This document shows, piece after piece, positions 1-9,694 of a DNA stretch of 64,000 nucleotides. Within the stretch, counting starts at the first letter, position 1. Each line of letters starts with the position of its first letter. This DNA comes from an uncultured Clostridia bacterium (lineage in GTDB: Bacteria; Bacillota; Clostridia; Oscillospirales; CAG-272). A program made the position numbers and the translations under genes. The notes below the pieces were generated by a model. That model had not been told where the DNA came from. It saw nothing but the letters and a program-made list of their open reading frames with translations, and searched no databases. The stretch is taken from positions 1 through 64,000 of the forward strand of contig CANRIL010000006.1 in NCBI GenBank assembly GCA_947630625.1, read 5' to 3'.

Positions 1-85
1 CTTTTTCCGTGCTATATGCCGAAGTGAGCGTAAATCTCATGAAAGGGTATGATATCGGGGTAACTATATCATACAAGAAAAAACT

Positions 86-1111
86 ATGAAACTCGGAAGT
101 CAGATACGCGAGCTGAGGCGCGCGGCGGGAATGACACAGGAGCAGCTCGGAGAAAAACTTATGGTATCGCCGCAGGCGGTTTCAAAATGGGAGCTTGATA
201 CAGGTTTCCCGGATATAAATCTCATACCGATGATGGCAAATCTTTTCGGCGTCAGCATTGACACGATCTTCGGCTTCGACATCGAAAAGCGCGAGGAAAA
301 AATAGAACAGCTGCGCCGGGAGGCAGGCAAATATTTCTGGGACGATCCGGAAAAATGCGAGCAGATGCTTCTTGCCGCGATAGAAAAATACCCAACGTCG
401 GACAGCCTGAAGGCCGATCTGCTTGATCTATACATCACAAACGCAAAGGAAGACAAAAAAGACAAAAAGGAAGCATATCTCACGAAAGCGGCGAAGCTGG
501 CGGGACAGCTCATCTCCGAGGCGTCGGATGTATTTTCCCTGTGCCGTGCAAAGGAAACTCTCGCTGAGATTTACCTCCGTCAGGATCGTTACGATGACGC
601 GAAGAAGCTGATAAACTCGCTGCCGTATATGTATCCTTATATGCTCAGGGACAAAATGCGCGTTACGTCAGACTGCCTTTGCGGCGAGGATCGTCTTGCT
701 GAGGCGAAGGAATGGAAGGTGATGGAGACACAGGAACTGTTTATAGCGTGTGCACGTGAAGGAGAAGGCTATTACGAGATCGGAGACTACGAAAGCGCGA
801 TCCGTTCCTATACTGAAGCCATAGACGTGATAGAGCGGTTCATGAAGACGAAAGAAGTTTCTTATGACGCGTACCCGATCCGTGGCACACAGTCGAATCA
901 CTGGAGTCATTACCTCTGCATCGCGGCGTGCCACTATAAGCTCGGTCGTAGTGAGGAATGCGGACGCGCCATCGACCGCGCGCACTACATCATCACTCAC
1001 GCGTGGATAGGCGACGCCGTTTGGGAGAGCGATCCCGACTACTATCTCGATGTATACAGGGAAGAATACCATGAGCTCAGGCTTGACGAATATCGCCCGC
1101 TTGAGATATGA
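86..1111 (+). CDS. XRE-family HTH transcriptional regulator with C-terminal TPR-like region
   Basis: N-terminal HTH (IRELRRAAGMTQEQLGEKLMVSPQAVSKWE) typical of XRE family; helical repeat-like C-terminus. Confidence 0.9.
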   Translation: MKLGSQIRELRRAAGMTQEQLGEKLMVSPQAVSKWELDTGFPDINLIPMMANLFGVSIDTIFGFDIEKREEKIEQLRREAGKYFWDDPEKCEQMLLAAIEKYPTSDSLKADLLDLYITNAKEDKKDKKEAYLTKAAKLAGQLISEASDVFSLCRAKETLAEIYLRQDRYDDAKKLINSLPYMYPYMLRDKMRVTSDCLCGEDRLAEAKEWKVMETQELFIACAREGEGYYEIGDYESAIRSYTEAIDVIERFMKTKEVSYDAYPIRGTQSNHWSHYLCIAACHYKLGRSEECGRAIDRAHYIITHAWIGDAVWESDPDYYLDVYREEYHELRLDEYRPLEI

Positions 1112-1273
1112 TGTCACGGCGGCGCGGATCAGATTATACACGATAGATACATCCAGAATAAGTTTCCGATGTTCGCACGATGACATAGGGTTGTCTGATT
1201 GCCGACTCCGAGCGCGTGTTTCAGACACACGAAAATAATACGCTTTTTAAAAAATATAACCTATACAGCGAAA

Positions 1274-1306
1274 CCCCGCACGGTCATGCTAACAGACCGT
1301 GCGGGG
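1274..1306 (+). terminator. Rho-independent-type hairpin
   Basis: CCCCGCACGGTC-9nt-GACCGTGCGGGG perfect 12-bp stem followed by T-rich sequence. Confidence 0.8.
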
Positions 1307-1433
1307 TCATTTTGATCAATTTTATCGAACTTGCTTTTCTGATATTTCCATTATAACTTTTTCGGAAACTGATACCGCAGAGGAACACTTCGAGAGTTTT
1401 CTTCTGCCGTGTATCAAATTCTGCATAATGAGA

Positions 1434-1763
1434 TTATTTGCTGTGCTTCTTGACCGCATCAATGATGTCGCTGACGAGATCGACATTCTCCTTTGATAAT
1501 CCCTTCATCTTGTCGCTTACGAGTGAGTTTCGTATCTCATAATCAGCGTCTATCACATCACAGAGGACAACGTCCGCAGATACACCGAGAGTGTTTATGA
1601 TGTTGATGAGGATTTCGAGAGACGGCGTTTTCTCCCCGCGCTCTATCGCACCGTAATATGTTACGCTTATTCCGGCGGCCTCGGCAATATCTTCCTGACG
1701 TTTCTTTTGACCTTTGCGAACCTTTCTAATGTTCTTTCCGATCGGTGCAAAATCCATGATCAT
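1434..1763 (-). CDS. XRE-family HTH transcriptional regulator
   Basis: 109 aa; IGKNIRKVRKGQKKRQEDIAEAAGISVTYYGAIERGEKTPSLEILINIINTLGVS HTH. Confidence 0.9.
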   Translation of the reverse strand: MIMDFAPIGKNIRKVRKGQKKRQEDIAEAAGISVTYYGAIERGEKTPSLEILINIINTLGVSADVVLCDVIDADYEIRNSLVSDKMKGLSKENVDLVSDIIDAVKKHSK

Positions 1764-1787
1764 ATACCCGTATAGATTATTAATTAC

Positions 1788-1859
1788 TCTATCAGTATAG
1801 ATTATTTTGAAACCAAAACGAAGAATCTATCAGATAGACGCACAATCTATTAGGGTAGA
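1788..1859. promoter_or_regulatory. Cluster of TCTAT-N3/4-ATAGA operator-like palindromes in divergent intergenic region
   Basis: TCTATCAGTATAGA (1788-1801), TCTATCAGATAGA (1826-1838), TCTATTAGGGTAGA (1846-1859); further half-sites near 1772 and 1893. Confidence 0.65.
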
Positions 1860-1972
1860 TTTTCGAACGGATTTGTGATATAATGTATCATATCTATCAG
1901 AGCGTATGACATTCTAACAGATATTATTTCGGGATTAGTCTGTCATGCCGTTTTGTTTATGGGAAGGTACAT

Positions 1973-2311
1973 ATGAAGAGTAAAGTATTATTCGCTATAG
2001 TTACTTTTGTTTTGATCACATTTATATTGTTTCTTACAGGCTGCAATAAGGCAGTTGATTCTGTAAGTCAAGAAAGCGGGGGAGAATCTACGCTTTCGGA
2101 TAATATAGACACCTCAAAACAGATAGATTCGGAAAATCCCGACACGATTGCAGAGGTAACATATATTCTAAACAGACATTCAAAGAAGTTTCATTATCCC
2201 GAATGTTATGCCGTCGAGCTTATGAACGAGAGGAATAAAGTTTATTATACCGGCAGCCGGGACGATATATTGAAACGAGGTTACGTGCCTTGCAAAAGAT
2301 GCAATCCGTAA
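1973..2311 (+). CDS. Small lipoprotein with C-terminal Cys/His putative metal-binding domain
   Basis: Lipobox LTGC; HYPECYAVELMNERNKVYYTGSRDDILKRGYVPCKRCNP resembles the domain appended to ComEC/thermonuclease-like proteins. Confidence 0.7.
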   Translation: MKSKVLFAIVTFVLITFILFLTGCNKAVDSVSQESGGESTLSDNIDTSKQIDSENPDTIAEVTYILNRHSKKFHYPECYAVELMNERNKVYYTGSRDDILKRGYVPCKRCNP

Positions 2312-2435
2312 ATATGAAAAATTGAATACGGAACAAAGTATATGGAAGCGGAATTACCCGAAGCCCACCTCGCCTGATTTCTCAAATTCACAGTCATTTT
2401 TGATGGTTTTCCGCACTTGCTTTATCAAGCTGATT

Positions 2436-2472
2436 AAAAAGCGTGCCCCGCTTCTCATGGAGCACGCTTTTT
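2436..2472. terminator. Bidirectional hairpin
   Basis: AAAAAGCGTGC-15nt-GCACGCTTTTT. Confidence 0.6.
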
Positions 2473-2482
2473 CGACAGTCTG

Positions 2483-2504
2483 AGCGCCGCAGATGTTGCG
2501 GCGC
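2483..2504. terminator. Hairpin, possible second terminator
   Basis: AGCGCCGCA-4nt-TGCGGCGCT. Confidence 0.5.
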
Positions 2505-2528
2505 TTTCTCTTTGTGATCGTTAGCTTT

Positions 2529-3722
2529 TCACCCTTCAATAGGGATCAGAACATTTTCATCGAGGGCGAATAGTTTCCCGTCCTCGAATTCATATCCGGG
2601 AATCGGGTTAGATTTTTCTTTTGCGAACTGAAATCCTATGCCTTCGCTGAAGTAAAAGACATACATGAAATCATCGTCAAAGCACATCGCACGCATATCA
2701 CCTTTCCGGACATAGATTCCTTCCGCCGCGGTATTGCCGTCGGAATCCATTAAAGAACACGTCTCATTTGAAGTATCCAGTTTGAAATAAGGCGTGCTCG
2801 TCTTCTCTTATTCGATTGCATTGTTTGTATCAGGGGTGGGTCTGTTTACAACAATATCGTCTTTGATCGGGAAAACATCAAACGTTGAGCCGGTAGTGAT
2901 CGAACCGAAGCGGATGCTGCTGCCGCCTCCGACAGAAAGCTCAAACAAGTCCGAGAATCTTTCAAGGTCTGTGAAGTTGCGGTTGCTGCCGCCCAAAACG
3001 GTGAGAATATAGTCCCTGTCTGTATTGGCAGAATAGCCGGGAATATATAAAACCGACTCGGGGAACATACCGTCGTATGTCGTGGGATCTCCGCCAACAA
3101 AGAGGATCGCGTCGGCGCCGGTGAAGAAAGCCTTAGGCGAAGACAGCGCCTTCACGCGATACATAATTATCGTGTGAATATCATTTACTGCCTTTTCGTT
3201 GTCAGGAGAAAATTCATCCGAAACAGAAGATATCTCAGCGCCTTCTAAAAGAGGGAAGCGCTGCGCCACTTGAATCATAGACGAGACGGACCCAAATTCG
3301 CGAAGGATCACCTTATCATATTCCGTATAGATACGAATCGAATCCTGAATGATAAAGTAAACCTCTTCGGTCGTAAGTGAGTGGATGACCTCTTTTTCAT
3401 AATTACTCTGCCAATAATTGTCAAGATACTTCTCGGAGATCACTGTGATCGTTTTTCCATCCTCGCTGATGTCGTACATCGCGCCGAATTTTTTCTGCAT
3501 CTCCGATTGAGACGCAGGGGTGTCATCGCCCGCAATAATATTGCTGTCAGCGCTGATCTGACTTCCCATATCATATGCCTTCGCATCTCCGTTTGCGGCC
3601 GCAATGACGTTCATGCACCCGATGAGAACGATAGAGGATGCAAAGAGAAGCGCCAGCACAATACTGAAAAATTTAAAATTGTTCTTCATACCCTTATACC
3701 TGCCTTTCGATAATTTACTCAT
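2529..3722 (-). pseudogene. Secreted/lipoprotein ORF interrupted by one in-frame TAA (304-aa and >=73-aa segments)
   Basis: ORFs 2808..3722 and 2529..2750 are in the same frame (2808-2529=279, divisible by 3); reading through TAA gives ...DTNNAIE*EKTSTPYFKLDTSNETCSLMDSDGN...; N-terminal signal with LIGC lipobox. Confidence 0.65.
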
Positions 3723-3755
3723 GGAGCCCTCATCCTTTATATGTATTGTATCGAA

Positions 3756-3797
3756 AGTGTATCACCGATTTATCTCCAAGTTATTGCCGACTTGTAA
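3756..3797 (-). promoter_or_regulatory. Predicted response-regulator-dependent promoter: three 11-bp direct repeats plus -10
   Basis: Minus strand TTACAAGTCGG CAATAACTTGG AGATAAATCGG TGA TACACT; same architecture as 6024..6054. Confidence 0.65.
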
Positions 3798-5163
3798 AAG
3801 TCACAATTATTTTTGTTCCCTTGCCGATTTCCGATTCGAAGCGCATTTCCGCTTTATGCGTAAGCACGATTTGTTTGCATAATGCAAGTCCCAAGCCTGC
3901 GCCGCCTTCCGCACGGGAACGGGACTTGTCGGTTCGGTAAAACGGCTCTGTTATGTGCAGGAGTTGTTCTTCGGTCATCCCTTTGCCGTTATCCTCAATG
4001 ACCGCTTGACGCTCTGAGCAGGATATCTTCACCTTGCCGCCCGCAGAGCACGCCTTGATCGCGTTTTCGGTAAGATTATAGAAAAGCATCGAGAGAAGCG
4101 TTTCATTGCCTTTGACGGTCATGGGCGATGCGTCGCAGATGATCTCAACACCTGCTTTCCCGGCTCTCATTCGGAGCTTTTCCGCAATGTCGGAAAGGAC
4201 AACGCCGAGGTCTATATCAGCCATCTCGATCTCATTTTCACGTATGAACGCGCCGTCAAGCAGGATTTCGGAAATCTTTTGCAGACGCTCGGATTCCGAC
4301 ATGATATACTTAGCAGCGATCAGTCTGCGCTCTTCTGTCGTATTTGCCTTTTCAAGATATTCCGCGTATCCGTGAATGCTCGTCAGCGGCGTGCGCAGCT
4401 CGTGAGCCATGTTGTCCACAAGCATCTGCTTCCTCTCGGCTTCGAGCATTTTTGTTTTCGCTTCACGCTCAAGAGCTTTCATCTGCTCATTGATCTTATC
4501 GAGCATTAAATTAAAACTTTTGGCGACAAGTGTAAATTCGTCGTTTCCCTGTTCTTCGACTCTTGCTGAGAAGTCACCGGTTTCGATCTTCTCAGTCGTC
4601 ACACGCAATGTTTCCAACGGGCGGGACAGCTTTTTCAGCACAAAATACAAGACAACGGCAAGAACAAATGAAACGATGCCGGCAGTAACCGAATAGATCG
4701 TCATAAGTGAACGAAATTCCGAATCAAGAGATTCAACATTTTTTGCGATGATCAGTTCGTACCTGCCGTCGCAGATCAAAGCTGAGATCAGGATATGTCT
4801 TTTTCCTTCGAGGTCTGCATGGACCAATGTGCCTTTTTCAACAGAATATGCGTCCCTGAAATTTGAATACAGCTCCTCTGTTCCTTCTTTAAATGCAATG
4901 AACAGCCCTTTTTCGCCGTAATGAGCTCCGTATGACTGCATCAGCAGGAAAGGAGATGTGCCGGGGTTCGATTCCGTAAATACATCATAGTCGCGTTCAA
5001 ATGACATCGCGATATAATATTGTTCCGCCGCGGCGGCAGTCTCTGCCGCATCAATATTTTTCCGATAAGTGTAGAGCGTAAGAGACAGAATGCCGACATT
5101 CAGGCATATGAGAAATATCACGAGCGTGAATATATATGTTTTTTGCCAAAATCTCATTTTCAT
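3781..5163 (-). CDS. Sensor histidine kinase (HAMP, HisKA, HATPase_c)
   Basis: MAHELRTPLTSIHGYAEYL H-box, GNETLLSMLFYNLTENAIKA N-box, GGAGLGLALCKQIV G-box, two TM segments. Confidence 0.95.
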   Translation of the reverse strand: MKMRFWQKTYIFTLVIFLICLNVGILSLTLYTYRKNIDAAETAAAAEQYYIAMSFERDYDVFTESNPGTSPFLLMQSYGAHYGEKGLFIAFKEGTEELYSNFRDAYSVEKGTLVHADLEGKRHILISALICDGRYELIIAKNVESLDSEFRSLMTIYSVTAGIVSFVLAVVLYFVLKKLSRPLETLRVTTEKIETGDFSARVEEQGNDEFTLVAKSFNLMLDKINEQMKALEREAKTKMLEAERKQMLVDNMAHELRTPLTSIHGYAEYLEKANTTEERRLIAAKYIMSESERLQKISEILLDGAFIRENEIEMADIDLGVVLSDIAEKLRMRAGKAGVEIICDASPMTVKGNETLLSMLFYNLTENAIKACSAGGKVKISCSERQAVIEDNGKGMTEEQLLHITEPFYRTDKSRSRAEGGAGLGLALCKQIVLTHKAEMRFESEIGKGTKIIVTFTSRQ

Positions 5164-5807
5164 ATCTCGAACCTGTATCCCGTTTTATATACGGTTTTAA
5201 TTCTATCCGAAATCCCTAATTTCTGACGTATCCTTTGGATATGAACATCAACTGTGCGGGAATCTCCTTCGTAGTCATAATCCCATACAAGTCTCAGCAG
5301 CTTCTCGCGTGTCAGCGCAAGATTGCGATTGTTGATCAGCGCTTCAAGAAGGTCAAATTCCTTCGGCTTCAATTCTACTTCCGCGCCGGACTTAAATACT
5401 CTGCGATTGTTGAACTCGATCCGTATATCGTCAAACTCAAAAACTTTTGGGTCTGCTTTTGTTCTGCGAAGCACAGCCTTTACGCGCTCCACAAGTTCAA
5501 CAATGTCAAACGGTTTCGTGATATAGTCATCGGCTCCCAGGCGCAGCCCTTTGATTTTATCTGCCGGCGTCGATCTGGCTGTAACGAAGATCACAGGAGT
5601 TCCCTCGATATATTCCATGATCTCAAAGCCGGAATACTTGGGAAGCATTACATCAAGTATGATCAGATCATATTTGAGCTTCAGCACTTCTTCAAGACCG
5701 GCTTCGCCGTCAAACACCTGATAACAATCGTGTCCGACTAATTCAAGATTGAATTTCACAAGGTCGTTTATCGCTTTTTCGTCCTCGACTATAAGTATAC
5801 TTGCCAT
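5160..5807 (-). CDS. OmpR/PhoB-family response regulator
   Basis: MASILIVEDEKAINDLV receiver, DLIILDVMLP phospho-acceptor, winged helix DYEGDSRTVDVHIQRIRQKLG; start set at 5807; ATGA overlap with kinase. Confidence 0.95.
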   Translation of the reverse strand: MASILIVEDEKAINDLVKFNLELVGHDCYQVFDGEAGLEEVLKLKYDLIILDVMLPKYSGFEIMEYIEGTPVIFVTARSTPADKIKGLRLGADDYITKPFDIVELVERVKAVLRRTKADPKVFEFDDIRIEFNNRRVFKSGAEVELKPKEFDLLEALINNRNLALTREKLLRLVWDYDYEGDSRTVDVHIQRIRQKLGISDRIKTVYKTGYRFEI

Positions 5808-6023
5808 GATTTTCCTCCCGTTATTGCATGTGATGATGAAATAAAGACTTCCATCCCCATGCAAACGATAAAAGGCTGCCTGAGCTGCGTTTGGTCAATG
5901 AAACGATTTGCAGACAATATCTGCCATTCAATGAGAATGGATGTCCTGCGAATGATGTTCGTTTTATAACGTCAAGCTCCTTTTCACCTGATAAAGCGGA
6001 GTCCGCTTTATCTTCCATGCGTT

Positions 6024-6054
6024 ATTATACCACCGACTTGTTGCCAACTTATTG
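6024..6054 (-). promoter_or_regulatory. Predicted autoregulated promoter of the two-component operon: two 11-bp direct repeats plus -10
   Basis: Minus strand CAATAAGTTGG CAACAAGTCGG TGG TATAAT. Confidence 0.7.
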
Positions 6055-6069
6055 CGATATAACAAAAAT

Positions 6070-6093
6070 CCCGCACATTTTTATCTGTGCGGG
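6070..6093 (-). terminator. Hairpin downstream of the DUF4367 gene
   Basis: CCCGCACA-8nt-TGTGCGGG followed by ATTTTTG on the minus strand. Confidence 0.65.
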
Positions 6094-6244
6094 CTGTTAT
6101 TAAATGGAATAGAGCTGCTTTAGAAACCGGGTTTCAACATTGGCTTAAATAATGAGTTCGCCAAGCCGGAGATTTACTCAAAGGCTTTTGCGGTTAAGTA
6201 TAGTCACAATATGTGATCGTAAGGCTTTCTTCATACAACCTCCG

Positions 6245-7105
6245 TTATTGAAGCATATTGATGAAATCCTTAACAGTGTCCTCCGTGTCAGAATTAATTA
6301 CATATATCAGAGAGTCTTTAAAGATGCTGGCCTGATACGCACCGTCAACAATAGAATAGTATACATTATAACCGTTCCATTCAAACGATGGCACTGATTG
6401 TTCGATCAGAGTGCTTTCGCTGCCATAATAATTTTCCGCCGATTCTCCGTAGTATATTGAATATATAACTATATGATCATTCAAAGATATTTCACAATAT
6501 ATATCGTTATAACCGGGCATCTCTGTAGTATACATTTTTAATATATTATAATCGGAGTCTTTTGATGGCTTGAAAATATCGAAACCGATCGCATTAATTA
6601 ACTCATCAAAGGATTTATAAAATTTAGTATTTTTTCCAACGTGTAATTCCTTATTATCATTTGATATAACACCCCCGTGCATGTTAAACAGATCCTTTAT
6701 TGTTATGCCGAATTCACCCAAAAAGTCAAAGCTTGCGGCCGCTACAACGCTGAGAGTTACGACCGAAATAATTGCCGCTGCCACTAAAACAGCCAGCCTG
6801 CGTTTCGGGATCGCTCTTTTTTTATTGACAATATTTTTCTGTTCTCCCGATGCTGCGTCCCTTTCGATCGCCGCGATATCCTCTATTGAGAATTTCTTCG
6901 TGACAAAACCGTCTTCATATTTGAGCATAAGTATTTCCGCGCATTTTTCCATGAGCGATATATCATGGGCTTCGTCGTGTTCGAGTTCTTCCAGCTCTAT
7001 GTTAAATATATCGTCGAGTTCTTCTTTTCCGAGTTTATCAGGGTCAAGCTTGCCGGAGTTAAATAGATCCCAGATTTCTTTGCTTGTCATCTGTTTGTAA
7101 TTCAT
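6245..7105 (-). CDS. DUF4367-like membrane protein, likely partner/anti-sigma of adjacent sigma factor
   Basis: One TM segment; C-terminal region resembling DUF4367 (YQASIFKDSLIYVINSDTEDTVKDFINML). Confidence 0.7.
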   Translation of the reverse strand: MNYKQMTSKEIWDLFNSGKLDPDKLGKEELDDIFNIELEELEHDEAHDISLMEKCAEILMLKYEDGFVTKKFSIEDIAAIERDAASGEQKNIVNKKRAIPKRRLAVLVAAAIISVVTLSVVAAASFDFLGEFGITIKDLFNMHGGVISNDNKELHVGKNTKFYKSFDELINAIGFDIFKPSKDSDYNILKMYTTEMPGYNDIYCEISLNDHIVIYSIYYGESAENYYGSESTLIEQSVPSFEWNGYNVYYSIVDGAYQASIFKDSLIYVINSDTEDTVKDFINMLQ

Positions 7106-7158
7106 ATAACCTCCTCCTATTTACTCTATGTAAATATGATATGTTTCCGTTCGTTTTC

Positions 7159-7719
7159 TTAAAGAAATTCGAATTTATTTATAACGTCGTCCGGCAGTTT
7201 TTTAATTGCGTCGTTCAGCCGTTTCCACCTTCCCCGAACGGCAGATTCCGATATGCCCAAAAGCTCGGATAATTCTTTGTCAGATTTTCCCCTGTATGTC
7301 GTTACGATGCGGAAAAATTCACGGTTTTTCTTTGAAAGGTGCTGCTCGATCAGATGAATGACATTCTCCCGCCCCGCGGGATCATCCACATCTTCAATAG
7401 TATAAGACAAGATCTCCGACGACTGATCCGCAGCTTCAAGCGGAGCTGTCGCATGCTTTTTTGCTTCTCTTATCATATCCATGGCAGTATGCCGTCATGT
7501 TAAGACAAGCCATCCGGCTCTGTTTTCCGACGACATGAACTTGTCGATGTTGACGATCGCGATCTCAAATGTCCGCTCGATACATTCTTCAATTTGATAT
7601 GTTGTTTTCAGGTACTTCCTTGCGCAGTACTGCAAAGTATTGAGGCAGCCGAGATACGCTTCTTCAATAGCTTTTCTTTCAGTCTCCGTCAATGGACGTG
7701 TGCTGCTCATTTGCCACAC
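7159..7719 (-). pseudogene. ECF-type sigma-70 family factor interrupted by one in-frame TGA
   Basis: 7495..7719 (region 2-like) and 7159..7482 (region 4 HTH, ELSELLGISESAVRGRWKRL) are in one frame: GWLVLT-TGA-RHTAMDMIREAKKH. Confidence 0.75.
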
Positions 7720-8175
7720 CTTTCTTCTGAAATTAATTTATATACGGTATTTTGTTTAAAGCGGCAGGCGCTTTTTCGGGAATAATAAAGCTGTCAACAA
7801 AACACGCCTGTAAAGCTGATAATATATTGTATCACGAAAACAAGCATAAATCAAATATTATTGCCGCGGGACACGGAGATTTGAATGCCTTGATTTTTGA
7901 GGAGAGCCGGTTCGCAAGCGCTGAACGAGAGCTGATTTTTGAAGAAATATCCGAAATTTTTTCAAAAACCGAACGGAAAACAAGATTTAAAACATAATAT
8001 AGACAAAAGGGATGGGAAAAGTCACGTTTGAACAGAGAGCGGAAAATGTATTGGCGGGAAAGGAGCATGCTCGATATGAAGAACTTAATAAGGGGGTCGC
8101 CTGCCGATATAAAGTTGCTGCCGTCGGATCGAGGAAAGGTTTGATAAAGTTCATATTATAGGGAGGATATATATA

Positions 8176-8814
8176 ATGCCAAGGATCGAAAGCTGGATCA
8201 TTTTTGCGGCGTCAGTTGCCGCTATTGTGATCGTGAGTTTGCTTGTCGTAAAATCGTATAAATACATCAGGGCGCTTGTTAAGCGCTGCCAGTTGATACG
8301 CTCGCTTAAGAGGGTGTGCCGCTTGAAAAACTATAAGATGGAGAAATTATCATCTTATTACCGGTCGATATTCCGGGCTTCGGACAAAAACGAAATACTG
8401 ATCACGACGCCGAAGAAAAAATATTGCATAAAGTTCTTTACTTGTCTGCGTTATAAGGATACTTATACTTTTGCCGACGTAAAGCATTACACCACCGCGT
8501 CAAACGCGGGGATGACGCTTGTGAACATGAACCCGTTTATAAGCGGTATATCAAAGAAGGCCCCCTCTTTGCAGATACAGCATTTCAGCAAGGTGGCGAA
8601 TGAAGGCGTGACGGAATTCGAAGTAACCGGCGGCGAGGGGGGAGACGCTTCGCGTTCATATGCCGACGCGGAGATGATTTTGTGCATTAGTCCTATCCCG
8701 ATCGAAATGCGCCGCGTTAAGGGGAACACCACTGTGCAGATGTTTGACGGCGACGAGCTTGACGGATATGTTGTATACAGCGGGAAAGCGCTGCTTTCAT
8801 ACCTGAACAGATAG
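8176..8814 (+). CDS. Membrane-anchored protein of unknown function
   Basis: N-terminal TM helix; 212-aa ORF with plausible RBS (GGGAGGATATATATA ATG). Confidence 0.7.
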   Translation: MPRIESWIIFAASVAAIVIVSLLVVKSYKYIRALVKRCQLIRSLKRVCRLKNYKMEKLSSYYRSIFRASDKNEILITTPKKKYCIKFFTCLRYKDTYTFADVKHYTTASNAGMTLVNMNPFISGISKKAPSLQIQHFSKVANEGVTEFEVTGGEGGDASRSYADAEMILCISPIPIEMRRVKGNTTVQMFDGDELDGYVVYSGKALLSYLNR

Positions 8815-8839
8815 CCCGCTGTCAAGCGTTATATAAAAA

Positions 8840-8895
8840 GGCGCAATATCGTGATCTCTTCCCCCCTCGGATTCGAGGGGGGAAAATTTTGCGCC
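8840..8895. terminator. Nested hairpin terminator
   Basis: Inner TTCCCCCCTCG-GATT-CGAGGGGGGAA (8859-8883) within outer GGCGCAA...TTGCGCC. Confidence 0.65.
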
Positions 8896-9049
8896 GATTT
8901 TGCGGTCAGCTTTATATGTATTTTGCGGCGCGGTCGGAAAATTTCCGCGCCAACCTGTTGTGATGCAAAAGTTATGGACATAATTACTGAAATATGTTAT
9001 ACTATAAAAAATAATTATTGCATATAAACATGCCGACAGGAGATACAAC

Positions 9050-9640
9050 ATGAAAATCGTGCTTCCTCCCGAAAACGCCGACGTTATTGCTTATATCAAA
9101 GATAAGCGCAGACGAGCCGTTATGCCGTATATTATATGGGTCGCGGCTGTGATGATACTCGAAATTGCATTCCTGTTCCGCTATTTCAGCGAAAGGATCA
9201 ACATGCCGATCTCGATCCTTCTGTGGCTGATACTGCTTCTAATTCCGATCGTCTTCAGAAAGGTCAAGATGCCGAAACGATCTTTTGAAGGCGTTATCAC
9301 CGAAATCCGCGTAAAACCGTCACGCGGATTATGGATGCGCAACGGCAGCGGCACGATGATCAACCCATATTCTTATAAGACGTGGGTGATCTACAATACG
9401 ATCATAACCGTTGATATAGGCGGGGGCAAAACAAAAAAGGTTATTTATCAGGATTCGGAACACGAAAATTCATATCCTTATCGCGTCGGCGACCGCGTGC
9501 GGTACATATGGGGAATGGAATATATGCAGATAATGCCGGACGGCGATCTCAAACGGTACTTTATCTGCCCGTTCTGCCGCGCGAACCTGACTCTTGAAGA
9601 TGAAAAATGCGGCGAATGCGGGCTGTCGGTACCGAAATAA
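9050..9640 (+). CDS. Membrane protein with C-terminal zinc-ribbon
   Basis: Two TM segments; CPFCRANLTLEDEKCGECG. Confidence 0.7.
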   Translation: MKIVLPPENADVIAYIKDKRRRAVMPYIIWVAAVMILEIAFLFRYFSERINMPISILLWLILLLIPIVFRKVKMPKRSFEGVITEIRVKPSRGLWMRNGSGTMINPYSYKTWVIYNTIITVDIGGGKTKKVIYQDSEHENSYPYRVGDRVRYIWGMEYMQIMPDGDLKRYFICPFCRANLTLEDEKCGECGLSVPK

Positions 9641-9694
9641 AAAAATATCGCGGATCATCGTTGATCGGAATCATAAAACAGGATCAATGATCTT

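Noticed and set aside
2354-2539. 61-aa minus-strand ORF
   Set aside because: Overlaps two terminator hairpins and lacks a convincing RBS.
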